This document shows positions 9,472 to 17,997 of a stretch of 53,179 bases of DNA, piece by piece. This DNA is from Moraxella boevrei DSM 14165 (GTDB taxonomy: Bacteria; Pseudomonadota; Gammaproteobacteria; Pseudomonadales; Moraxellaceae). The stretch's first letter is position 1. Each line of letters begins with the position of its first letter. The stretch covers positions 1 to 53,179 of the forward strand of contig NZ_KB903779.1 of assembly GCF_000379845.1 (NCBI RefSeq), written 5' to 3'. The notes beneath the pieces were generated by a model. That model worked only from the letters and a program-made list of their open reading frames with translations. It did not search any database and was not told where the DNA came from. A program made the translations under genes and the position numbers.

Positions 9472-9966
9472 ATGAAAGCAAGAATTTTAGCCGTTGGACA
9501 AAAAATGCCAACGTGGGTGCAGACGGGTTTTGATGATTATTTCAAACGTATTCAGCCGATGTTAAGTACCGAAATTGTGGAAATCCCTGCCTGTAAACGC
9601 AGTAAAAACCCATCCGTGGCGGAGTTAGAAAAATATGCGACAACTGAAGGGGGCTTGATTTTGCAAGCTCACGCCAATGCCAAACGAGAGCGGTTGATTT
9701 GCCTAGATGTGCGTGGCAAAAATCTGTCAACCGAAGATTTGGCGGAAAAAATCAGTGATGCCATGCAAATGGGCGAGGATATGGGTTTTGTGATTGGTGG
9801 GGCGGACGGCTTGTCAAAAGCGGTGTTGGCACAGGCGGATTTTAAGTGGTCGTTGTCAAGTTTGACTTTGCCACATCCTTTGGTGCGAGTGATTTTAATG
9901 GAGCAGTTGTATCGGGCGATGACCATTATCAATCATCACCCATATCATCGTGGTGACTATTTTTAA
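9472..9966 (+). CDS. rlmH: 23S rRNA pseudouridine-1915 N3-methyltransferase RlmH
   Basis: RlmH methylates pseudouridine 1915 in helix 69 of 23S rRNA, using S-adenosylmethionine on assembled 70S ribosomes. The 164-aa SPOUT protein shows the knotted cofactor site (FVIGGADGLS) and the conserved C-terminal tail LPHPLVRVILMEQLYRAMTIINHHPYHR. The length is slightly above the E. coli form. The ATG at 9472 follows GAGAAG; a TTG 21 bp upstream lacks a ribosome site. Confidence 0.95.
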   Translation: MKARILAVGQKMPTWVQTGFDDYFKRIQPMLSTEIVEIPACKRSKNPSVAELEKYATTEGGLILQAHANAKRERLICLDVRGKNLSTEDLAEKISDAMQMGEDMGFVIGGADGLSKAVLAQADFKWSLSSLTLPHPLVRVILMEQLYRAMTIINHHPYHRGDYF

Positions 9967-9999
9967 GGCACTTCTTTATCTGTTTTTAACAAGGATTAA

Positions 10000-11094
10000 T
10001 TAGCCACGATACACATTTTCTTCATTCATATTTAACTCAATGCCGTCTATTTTGGCATTTTGCGAAAGTTTAAACAAATAATCAACCAAGCCATGATGAA
10101 AAGATTGTTGGGTTAAGTGATTGGTAATCATCGGTTTTGCTTGTTCAAAACTTAACGCCACTCCGTCTTTTTTGTCAATCACATCCACGATATGAATGCC
10201 GTAACGGGTTTCAATCGGATTAACACCAAGCCCTTGGGGTAACGCAAATACTGCACTTTCAAATTCTGGCACGGTCGCACCTTTGGCAATTACCCCCAAA
10301 TTGCCACCATCATCTTTGGACGGACAAGCGGATAAACTTTGCACGTGAAATAAAAACTCGGCATCAGGGTTGTTACTGGTTTTGATTTTTTCAATGATAT
10401 CGCTGGCTTGTTTTTTGAGTTTTAGGCGTTCATCACCTTCTTCTGGCGGACTTGCGAGCAAAATATGACGCACGTTGATGATTGGCGGTGTGGTAAATTG
10501 GGCTTGGTTTTGCTGATAATATTGCTCGATATTAGCATCAGTTGGGGCTTTTGGTTCAACGTTTTTGCCAAGCAAATCGCCAATCGCCTGTTCTTCGTCC
10601 GCATCCCACGCCGACTGTCCCAAACTTGGCTCGGCAAGTACCGCTTGGCGTAATAATTCACGCATCACAAGGGCTTGAGCAGATAGGTATAACGCATCGT
10701 CTTTGCTGTCGGCAGGGTGATATTGCACTTCTTGGGCGATTTGTTCGGGCTCAATTTTTATACCATTTACCGTAATACTTGGTAAGGTTTCACGACTGGT
10801 TGCGATTAAATTAGCGTGGTTGGATTTTTCTTCGGCAAGGGCTTTTTGGATAAATTTTGCATCCGAATTGGGTTTTTTTAGGTCGTCAGATGTTGGCATA
10901 ATACGGATACCGTCATCGTGTTCATGGTGGTGGTGATAATGTTCATGGTTATATTCATGGGCATGATGGCGGTGATGCTCATGACTATTTTGATGTTTAC
11001 CACCGTCACCACAACCGCAATTCCCACTGCCACAGCCTGTTGCTTCAGCGTTGGTTTGTTCTGCTTGTTTTGGGTTAAAAGTATTGACGCTCAT
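10000..11094 (-). CDS. Parvulin-type peptidyl-prolyl isomerase with metal-binding N-terminus
   Basis: This 364-aa protein ends in a PpiC/parvulin rotamase domain (about 205-310: NVRHILLASP..., SKDDGGNLG, FESAVFALPQG, TRYGIHIV) preceded by a SurA/NifM-like helical region. Unusually, the first 60 residues carry a Cys-Gly cluster (CGSGNCGCGDGG) and a stretch with about 14 histidines mixed with Glu and Asp. This resembles the nickel-binding tail of SlyD but at the other end and on a different isomerase fold. There is no signal peptide, so it should act in the cytoplasm. AGGAT precedes the ATG. Parvulins of this kind often help mature metalloenzymes such as nitrate reductase; no such operon is present here. 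Confidence 0.82.
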   Translation of the reverse strand: MSVNTFNPKQAEQTNAEATGCGSGNCGCGDGGKHQNSHEHHRHHAHEYNHEHYHHHHEHDDGIRIMPTSDDLKKPNSDAKFIQKALAEEKSNHANLIATSRETLPSITVNGIKIEPEQIAQEVQYHPADSKDDALYLSAQALVMRELLRQAVLAEPSLGQSAWDADEEQAIGDLLGKNVEPKAPTDANIEQYYQQNQAQFTTPPIINVRHILLASPPEEGDERLKLKKQASDIIEKIKTSNNPDAEFLFHVQSLSACPSKDDGGNLGVIAKGATVPEFESAVFALPQGLGVNPIETRYGIHIVDVIDKKDGVALSFEQAKPMITNHLTQQSFHHGLVDYLFKLSQNAKIDGIELNMNEENVYRG

Positions 11095-11217
11095 TGTGCT
11101 TATCCTATCAGAAAATTTACGACAATTATCATCAAAATAGGGCGGTTTGGCTATACTTCTTTGGGTTTAGCTTTTGCCAAAAAATGATGCAACAATTTAT
11201 GCAAACATTTCGCAAGC

Positions 11218-11253
11218 CAAAAAAAATCCTGCCGACTGACAGGATTTTTTTCT
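11218..11253 (-). terminator. Terminator of the DUF937-OmpA gene
   Basis: AAAAATCCTG and CAGGATTTTT form a strong stem with a short loop and T runs on both sides. It lies just past the stop of the gene read from 12461 to 11274. Confidence 0.85.
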
Positions 11254-11273
11254 TTTAATGTGTCAGGTTAAAA

Positions 11274-12461
11274 TTATTGAGTAACGCTTGCAACGGTAGT
11301 CGTTACGACGCCTGGACCGTCAACAAGATAAACGTCAACTCGGCGACCTTCCTGAGTTTTACCTTCCGCACCCACAAAATCGTCTGGTTTAATTAGCTCA
11401 ATTTGAGCTTCTGGCACACCATTATCCATCAAGAATTGTTTGACGGATTTAGCACGTTTTTCAGATAATTCATCATTAAATGCCTTATTACCTGTGCTAT
11501 CAGTGTAGCCACTGATGCCAATTTTCTTGCCTTGTTGTACAGCATCTAACAACTTTGACTCCATCAATTTGTCTTTAGCTTGTGGAGCAAGGTCTGCTTT
11601 TGCAGTAACGAAGTAAAACGACAAACGACCTTTATCTAAGTAAACCGATGGTTCAGTTGTAGAAATTACTACATCAGTTACAGGAGCTACGGCAACTGCA
11701 CTTGCAGTAGAGGCGGGTACACTACCGACAACCATTGCGTCAGTGGTTGATGCAACGCTTGCGATGGCTACGCTTTCAGTGGTTGATGCGACTGATGCAG
11801 GGTCAGTCGCTACAGTATCAGCGGTTTGAACACGTGGTGCGGTTTCATCTTTACCACAGCCTTTTAGCAACATCGCTGCTAAACCACCTAAAATTAACAA
11901 AGCGATTAATGGCAATAACCATTTTGGTAAACCACTGCTTTCTTCTGGTTTTGGTGTGGCAACTAGGTGTTCTTGAACATGAGTTGTAGTTTGAGTGTGA
12001 TTTACATTCGCTACAGCTGGGTTGATGTTTAACAATGACAAAACACCCGCTGGGATAAGTGCATACGCCCAAGTTGGAATTAGGCTTGCCAATGAACCTA
12101 AATTTGCACCCAAGAAATCTACCACAGGAGTTGTACCTGCAAGGTTTTGTACTTCGGCAAATGCGACAGGTGCAGAATCAGAAACTAGGTTTAAGGTTTC
12201 GTCATTTGAGACGTTGAATTCTTGAGCTAATTTACCAATCAAATCATTGCGTTGGTTGGCTTGTGGAAACAGACGCTCTAAAAAGTTATTGCTTGGGGTG
12301 CTAGTTGCTAAATCAGCATAGACATCTTTGTCCATAAAACGGGCAAGAAAAATTGCGTATGCTTTTTTTAGCAATTCGTTACGTACGCTGTCGCCAGCTT
12401 TGTCACCCAAAATTGCAGGACTAACGGTTTGCACTAGATGTTCAATGATATTGATGCTCAT
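11274..12461 (-). CDS. DUF937-like protein with membrane helix and OmpA domain
   Basis: This 395-aa protein has three parts. Residues 1-145 resemble the DUF937/YidB family (helical, MSINIIEHLVQTVSPAIL..., LGANLGSLASLIP). A transmembrane helix (WLLPLIALLILGGLAAMLL, about 180-198) follows. After a low-complexity Ala/Ser/Thr/Val linker comes an OmpA peptidoglycan-binding domain (FYFVTAKADL...GISGYTDSTGN...LSEKRAKSVKQFL...EGRRVDVYL). With no signal peptide, the N-domain should be cytoplasmic and the OmpA domain periplasmic. It may link the inner membrane to the cell wall. AGAGGAC precedes the ATG at 12461; an upstream GTG is less likely. Confidence 0.75.
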   Translation of the reverse strand: MSINIIEHLVQTVSPAILGDKAGDSVRNELLKKAYAIFLARFMDKDVYADLATSTPSNNFLERLFPQANQRNDLIGKLAQEFNVSNDETLNLVSDSAPVAFAEVQNLAGTTPVVDFLGANLGSLASLIPTWAYALIPAGVLSLLNINPAVANVNHTQTTTHVQEHLVATPKPEESSGLPKWLLPLIALLILGGLAAMLLKGCGKDETAPRVQTADTVATDPASVASTTESVAIASVASTTDAMVVGSVPASTASAVAVAPVTDVVISTTEPSVYLDKGRLSFYFVTAKADLAPQAKDKLMESKLLDAVQQGKKIGISGYTDSTGNKAFNDELSEKRAKSVKQFLMDNGVPEAQIELIKPDDFVGAEGKTQEGRRVDVYLVDGPGVVTTTVASVTQ

Positions 12462-12868
12462 AAAAATGTCCTCTAAAAAAGTTGGTTTGAATGATAAAAA
12501 CGCATAAACATCCCAAAACAAGGCTTTCGTTATCTTTATCACTATTATTTTGTTGAGTAGTTTTATAATTTTTTAAACTTGATAGAACGTTGATAAAATT
12601 TTAAAAAACTACTTAGAATGGTGCGTATATTAACCTAAATCAATTTTTGCTTCAGTTATATTAAAGTAACTAAAACGTAAAGATTATGTTAACAAAAATT
12701 TAGCAAAAAAGGCTAACGGATTGGATTTTATTAAAAACTGATAAAATTAATCATTCTTGTAAAAATGTGGTTCAAAAAGATAACAGAAAATTTTGTCAAA
12801 TTACAGTATAGTAGCGATTTATTTTTGATATTAACAAATTTAATCTTAACAAAGTGAGAAAGTTGTAA
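12462..12868. other. Divergent intergenic region
   Basis: About 400 bp of AT-rich sequence between the divergent DUF937-OmpA and rhomboid genes must hold both promoters. A TATAGT box at about 12807 is a possible -10 for the rhomboid gene. A weak AGTTA/TAACT inverted repeat lies near 12654-12672. No RNA or ORF is convincing. Confidence 0.4.
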
Positions 12869-13480
12869 ATGATGACCTTAATTATCATTGCGTTGACGGT
12901 GGCGGTGAGTTTATTGGCGTGGCAGTCGCCAAAATTAATGGATAGACTGATTTTTTATCCGCCTGCGATACAGCGTGGGCAAGTGGAGCGGTTTGTTACG
13001 CATGGTTTGTTACACGCGGACGGTATGCACTTGTTTTTTAATATGTTTACCTTGTTTTCGTTTGGACAAGTGGTGGAGCGGTTTTTTGCCAGTCGGGTGT
13101 CGGTGGTGGGGTATTTGTTGTTTTATGTCGTGGCAGTTGTGGTAGCGATTTTACCTAGTTTTGTTAAACACAAAAATGACCGCCGTTATTCAAGTTTAGG
13201 GGCATCGGGGGCGGTGTCGGCGGTGGTGTTTAGTTATGTGTTAATGAACCCGTGGGCGACGTTGCTCGTGTTTTTTGTGCCTGTACCTGCGATTATTTTT
13301 GCAGGGCTGTATGTCGGCTATAGCGTGTGGGCGGATGGTCATGGGCGTGGTAATGTCAACCATTCGGCACATTTGGTCGGTGGTGTATTTGGGATGTTGG
13401 CGACCATTGCCATTGAACCAAATATTGTACCGCACTTTTTTAATGCGTTAATGCACCCAAGATTTTTAAGTTTTGGTTAA
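12869..13480 (+). CDS. Rhomboid-family intramembrane serine protease
   Basis: A 203-aa polytopic membrane protein with about six hydrophobic helices. It carries the rhomboid motifs: HLFFNM in TM2 (His54, Asn58), GASGAV with catalytic Ser113 in TM4 and NHSAHLVGG with catalytic His168 in TM6. Rhomboids cleave single-pass membrane proteins inside the bilayer. It has no extra cytoplasmic domain and is close to the minimal size. Two start codons (ATGATG) are adjacent at 12869 and 12872, and GAGAAAG precedes them. The substrate cannot be inferred from the neighbours. Confidence 0.9.
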   Translation: MMTLIIIALTVAVSLLAWQSPKLMDRLIFYPPAIQRGQVERFVTHGLLHADGMHLFFNMFTLFSFGQVVERFFASRVSVVGYLLFYVVAVVVAILPSFVKHKNDRRYSSLGASGAVSAVVFSYVLMNPWATLLVFFVPVPAIIFAGLYVGYSVWADGHGRGNVNHSAHLVGGVFGMLATIAIEPNIVPHFFNALMHPRFLSFG

Positions 13481-13547
13481 TTTAAACTATCAGTAAATGA
13501 ATTTTAATTTAAAAATTTTGTTAAAAGTTATAAAGCGTGGTTAATAA

Positions 13548-14486
13548 ATGATTTACGATATTATTGGTGATATTCACGGTCAAGCAGATAAATTAATAGG
13601 GTTATTGACCAAGCTAGGTTATCAATTCAACGGCGAATTTTTTGTTGCACCGCCTAATCAGCAAGCGATTTTTATCGGCGATTTAGTGGATAGGGGGAGT
13701 AAACAATTAGCAACACTAAATATTGTATTTAACATGATTGATAATCAACAAGCCCTTGCGGTCATGGGCAATCATGAATACAATGCGTTGGCGTATGCCA
13801 CGCCTGACCCACGTGACCCAAATGAATACCTGCGAAGCCACGAGCCAAAACACACGCTACAGCACCAAGCCTTTTTGGGTGAAGTGGGATTTGGCACGGA
13901 TTTGCACTATTTTTGGCTAGAACGTTTTTATGAATTGCCTTTGTGGTTGGAGCTTGAGCAGGCGTGTTTTGTCCATGCGTGTTGGGATACGCACGCCATG
14001 TCGGTGCTAAAACCGCATTTGACGGATGATAATAAATTGACAAAAAAGGCTTTACAGTTAAGCAGTTACAAAAGCACGGCAGAGTTTAGTGCTTTAGAAC
14101 GGGTGCTAAAAGGCGTGGAAATTCGTCTGCCTGACGGGGTTTATTTTTTTGACAAAGAGCAAAACCAGCGCAAAAATATACGAGTGCAATGGTGGCTGTC
14201 CCAACTGTCAAATCAGCCCATTCATCAGATTGCACGAGCCACACAGAGCGACTTGGCGAGTGTGCCGATTGATGCGTTAAGTGAAACAGTAGATTTTGAA
14301 TTGACTACAAAAAAACCGATTTTTGTTGGGCATTATTGGTTGGTAGATACGCCAAATGTGCTATCAGAGCAAGTGGTGTGCGTGGATTATTCGGCAGGGG
14401 GCAGTGGATTTTTGACGGCATATCGTTTTGATACGAATAATCCAATCTTGTCGGCGGATAATTTTGTGCAATTTCAACCAAGTTAA
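13548..14486 (+). CDS. PPP-type metallophosphoesterase
   Basis: This 312-aa protein carries the metal-site motifs of the PPP/ApaH phosphoesterase superfamily: GDIHG at residues 7-11, GDLVDRG near 45-51 and GNHEYN near 75-80. Later conserved histidines (FVHACWD, VGHYW) complete the site. These residues bind two metal ions for phosphate ester hydrolysis. It resembles the bacterial serine/threonine phosphatase or diadenosine-polyphosphatase group, but is longer than ApaH (~280 aa). The substrate is not clear. It lies 67 bp after the rhomboid gene and may be cotranscribed with it. Confidence 0.8.
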   Translation: MIYDIIGDIHGQADKLIGLLTKLGYQFNGEFFVAPPNQQAIFIGDLVDRGSKQLATLNIVFNMIDNQQALAVMGNHEYNALAYATPDPRDPNEYLRSHEPKHTLQHQAFLGEVGFGTDLHYFWLERFYELPLWLELEQACFVHACWDTHAMSVLKPHLTDDNKLTKKALQLSSYKSTAEFSALERVLKGVEIRLPDGVYFFDKEQNQRKNIRVQWWLSQLSNQPIHQIARATQSDLASVPIDALSETVDFELTTKKPIFVGHYWLVDTPNVLSEQVVCVDYSAGGSGFLTAYRFDTNNPILSADNFVQFQPS

Positions 14487-14531
14487 AAAAAATGGGTAGA
14501 ATTTTTAAATATTTTAAACAATCGTTAAAAA

Positions 14532-15109
<578 letters not shown>

Positions 15110-15166
15110 AGCTGTTCCTTTTAAAAAATAATAGGCATTATCGCACATAATGTTTATGTACTAAAA

Positions 15167-15571
15167 TTAAGGATTGATACGCAAAAGCTCAATGCGGTAT
15201 TTGGCGGCTTGCCTACCGCTTTTGCCTTCTTCTTGGTAGCCTAAATGAGTGGGAATGTCAAATTCATAAGTTGCACCCACAGGCATTAAAAGCAGGCTTT
15301 CTTTTAATCCTGTGAACATTTCGCTGACAGGCAAAATCACAGGCACACCGTTTAACGTACCCTCCAAGACCTCGCCTTTGGCATTATAGGAAGTAAAAAG
15401 AATTTCTACCTCATCGTGCAAGGCGGGTTTTTTGCCATGACCATCTTGGATAATGCGATAGGTGAGTCCCGATGTGGTGCTGTGGGTAGGTGTGTGAGTA
15501 AAGGCGGTAGCGGTCAAAGGACTTTGGGCTAGAATGGCACACAGTATCAAAGCAGGGTATTTGATGTTCAT
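15167..15571 (-). CDS. Secreted FKBP-type peptidyl-prolyl isomerase-like protein
   Basis: A 134-aa protein with a signal peptide (MNIKYPALILCAILAQSPLTATA) and one FKBP-like domain: SGLTYRIIQDGHGKKPALHDEVEILFTSYNAKGEVLEGT...MPVGATYEFDIPTHLGY, ending YRIELLRINP. It should fold proteins in the periplasm. It is shorter than FkpA/Mip because the N-terminal dimerisation helices are absent, and some active-site aromatics of FKBP look altered, so activity is uncertain. GGAGACCTT lies directly before the ATG. It follows the VapC gene by 16 bp. Confidence 0.75.
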   Translation of the reverse strand: MNIKYPALILCAILAQSPLTATAFTHTPTHSTTSGLTYRIIQDGHGKKPALHDEVEILFTSYNAKGEVLEGTLNGVPVILPVSEMFTGLKESLLLMPVGATYEFDIPTHLGYQEEGKSGRQAAKYRIELLRINP

Positions 15572-15587
15572 AAGGTCTCCTAAGTGG

Positions 15588-16016
15588 TTATGCTAGAAAT
15601 TCAAAAGGATTGATTAACTTAACAGGCATACCGTCAAAATCTTTAACATTGCGAGTAGCGACCGTTAAATTATGGGCAATGGCGGTTGAAGCGATATAAG
15701 CGTCATTTAAAGCTTTTGGATTTGGGACATTTAAACTGGCATAAATTTGAGCCACTTGTTCATCAACTGGCAAAATTCTATTGGCAAATTTTACCAAAAC
15801 CCAGTTGTTTAGCCAATCTTCCAAAACATCTGCTTGCACAAAATCGTGATTATGGCGTTTTAGTAAAACCCCAAGTTTTAATTCTCCAATCACAATCGCA
15901 CTTAAATACACTTTTGAAAAATCCAAAGTGTTTGCCCAAGCGACTACATTAGCGTTGGCTTTATTTTGTTCTATTTTTCTGATTTCAGAAATCACATTGG
16001 TGTCAAGTAAAATCAT
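15588..16016 (-). CDS. PIN-domain toxin (VapC/FitB-like)
   Basis: A 142-aa PIN-domain ribonuclease. The metal-binding acidic residues are visible as D5 (LLDTN), E45 (GELKLG), D105 (NDAYIAS) and D126 (TRNVKDFDG). VapC toxins cut specific tRNAs or rRNA when freed from their antitoxin. The length is typical and no active-site residue is missing. Its ribosome site GAGAAAG overlaps the stop codon of the upstream gene, 9 bp away, which is the usual antitoxin-first arrangement. Confidence 0.85.
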   Translation of the reverse strand: MILLDTNVISEIRKIEQNKANANVVAWANTLDFSKVYLSAIVIGELKLGVLLKRHNHDFVQADVLEDWLNNWVLVKFANRILPVDEQVAQIYASLNVPNPKALNDAYIASTAIAHNLTVATRNVKDFDGMPVKLINPFEFLA

Positions 16017-16025
16017 TGTACTTTC

Positions 16026-16334
16026 TCAATCATCAAATAAAGTTTCCAATTCGCTAAAATTTGGTGGCAAATCTTTAAATTCAGGAATGTCAAAATCCAT
16101 ATCACCAATCGCCTTATATTCCATACACGCATCATATAAAGTTTTTGGTTTTGTTGGTTTTTTTGGCGATAAATCAGACAACAATTCTTGTAGTTGCATA
16201 AAAGTAGAATAATCCAATTCTAGCGTAACCTTGGCAACATCATCGCTATTTTGTTTTTTAACAAAAACACTATTGTCCTGCAAAGCGGTATATAACCGCC
16301 CTGCACTGATGTTAATGTTAGGATTTAAATTCAT
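16026..16334 (-). CDS. Probable antitoxin partner of the PIN toxin
   Basis: A 102-aa acidic protein directly upstream of the VapC-like gene and coupled to it. The C-terminal end (DMDFDIPEFKDLPPNFSELETLFDD) is short, acidic and aromatic, as in the toxin-wrapping tails of VapB antitoxins. No AbrB, RHH or Phd DNA-binding fold can be recognised with confidence in the N-terminal half. The assignment rests on position and character only. A strong AAGGAG lies 5 bp before the ATG. Confidence 0.65.
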   Translation of the reverse strand: MNLNPNINISAGRLYTALQDNSVFVKKQNSDDVAKVTLELDYSTFMQLQELLSDLSPKKPTKPKTLYDACMEYKAIGDMDFDIPEFKDLPPNFSELETLFDD

Positions 16335-16355
16335 TTAAACTCCTTATGGATTTTT

Positions 16356-17768
16356 TTAAGTAAAAATCGGTTCATCTACCTTTTTCATTACAAGGGCAAA
16401 TTTTAAGATTTCTTTGTCCATTTCTTTAAAGGGATTGTTAATTTGGCAAATCCAACCAGAGCCTAAGGCGGAGTCTATTTCATTGCCTTTTTTGTCCCAA
16501 AGTTTATCAAGGGTATAAATCAAATTGCCTTGCGGGGTCATAATTTCAATTTCATCGCCTTTGCTTAATTTATTTTTGACGGTCAAAGTTAATTTGTCAT
16601 CATTAATGTCCAAAACTTCCGCCACAAATTGCTGATGGTCGGTTTTTGATGAGCCGTATTCATAATTTTGATAATCCGAATGAATGTGCCGTCTTAAAAA
16701 CCCTTCGGTATAGCCACGATTGGCAAGACCGTCCAAAGCGGTAATCAAGCTTGTGTCAAATGGCTTTCCTGCGACCGCATCATCAATGGCACGGCGATAC
16801 ACTTGGGCGGTGCGAGCGACATAATAATGCGATTTGGTACGCCCTTCAATTTTGAGTGAATGCACGCCCATGTTTACCAAATCAGGCACCAGCTCCACCG
16901 CACGCAAATCCTTAGAGTTCATGATATACGTCCCATGCTCGTCTTCGTACATCGCCATAAGCTCGCCTTTACGTCCTTCTTCTTCAATCAGCACCACTTC
17001 ATCGGACGGCTTTTCTACATAATCATCACCCATGACGACATCGCCATTTAGATTGACGTTTTTGATCTCGCCTTGACTGGGGACAAATACTTCTGGACTG
17101 GCAGGGACGATATCGCCTGTTTCGTTTTCCACCGCCTTATAAGTGTTGTACGACCAGCGACACGCATTGGTACAAGTGCCTTGATTGGCATCTCGTTTGT
17201 TAATATAACCCGATAGCAAGCACCGCCCCGAATACGCCATACAGAGCGCCCCATGGACAAAAACTTCAATTTCCATATCAGGGACTTCTGTGATGATTTG
17301 TTCAATTTCTTTTAAGGAGAGTTCACGGCTGACAATGACACGAGACACGCCCATTTGTTTCCAAAACTTCACCGTTGCCCAGTTCACGGCATTGGCTTGC
17401 ACGGACAGATGAATGACTTGCTCTGGAAAATGCTCCCTGACCATCATAATCATGCCAGCGTCCGACATGATGAGAGCGTCAGGCTTCATCTCAATGACGG
17501 GGCGAATGTCTTCAATAAAGGTTTTTAATTTGGCATTGTGGGCTTGGATGTTGACCACCACATAAAATTGTTTGCCAAGCGAATGGGCGTAGGCAATGCC
17601 CTTGGCAAGATTTTCTTCATCAAAATCATTATTACGCACTCGCAAAGAATAACGGGCTTGCCCTGCATACACCGCATCCGCTCCATAGGCAAAGGCGTAT
17701 TGCATATTTTTAAAGGTGCCAGCAGGGCAGAGAAGTTCGGGTTTTTTGGTGGTTTGTGGATTTGTCAT
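16356..17768 (-). CDS. trhP: Peptidase U32-family tRNA hydroxylation protein TrhP (YegQ)
   Basis: A 470-aa member of the U32 'peptidase' family. The signature EVFVHGALCMAYSGRCLLSG is complete, and further cysteines follow (GTCTNACRW). YegQ/TrhP is needed for prephenate-dependent formation of 5-hydroxyuridine at tRNA wobble position 34 in E. coli, so this is probably an RNA-modification protein and not a protease. Length and order of motifs agree with YegQ. It lies 21 bp upstream of the antitoxin gene on the same strand. The UbiU/UbiV branch of U32 is shorter and is a less likely identity. Confidence 0.85.
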   Translation of the reverse strand: MTNPQTTKKPELLCPAGTFKNMQYAFAYGADAVYAGQARYSLRVRNNDFDEENLAKGIAYAHSLGKQFYVVVNIQAHNAKLKTFIEDIRPVIEMKPDALIMSDAGMIMMVREHFPEQVIHLSVQANAVNWATVKFWKQMGVSRVIVSRELSLKEIEQIITEVPDMEIEVFVHGALCMAYSGRCLLSGYINKRDANQGTCTNACRWSYNTYKAVENETGDIVPASPEVFVPSQGEIKNVNLNGDVVMGDDYVEKPSDEVVLIEEEGRKGELMAMYEDEHGTYIMNSKDLRAVELVPDLVNMGVHSLKIEGRTKSHYYVARTAQVYRRAIDDAVAGKPFDTSLITALDGLANRGYTEGFLRRHIHSDYQNYEYGSSKTDHQQFVAEVLDINDDKLTLTVKNKLSKGDEIEIMTPQGNLIYTLDKLWDKKGNEIDSALGSGWICQINNPFKEMDKEILKFALVMKKVDEPIFT

Positions 17769-17997
17769 GGGGTTTCACTTAAAATTGGCTAATATTTTGG
17801 CTAGAAAAGTTAATTTCAACTAAAAAATAAAATGGTTGCTTCATTTAACATTATACCAAATTTTTTATTTAAAGTTAATAAAGTTGAGTAAAATAGTCGG
17901 GTTTCAAAAACATTTTGCCAATCTACTACCTTTTTACCATTGATTTTATTTACCAAAAGTTTTAGCATAGACAAAACTTTTGAAAAAGGGTAGTCAT

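Noticed and set aside
10918-11187. Plus-strand frame rich in Met, Val and Thr
   Set aside because: It is the reverse of the His-rich and Cys-Gly coding region of the parvulin gene and arises from its biased composition.
16356-17768. Secreted collagenase-type protease
   Set aside because: The U32 family was once labelled peptidase, but this member has no signal peptide and matches YegQ/TrhP, a tRNA modification protein.
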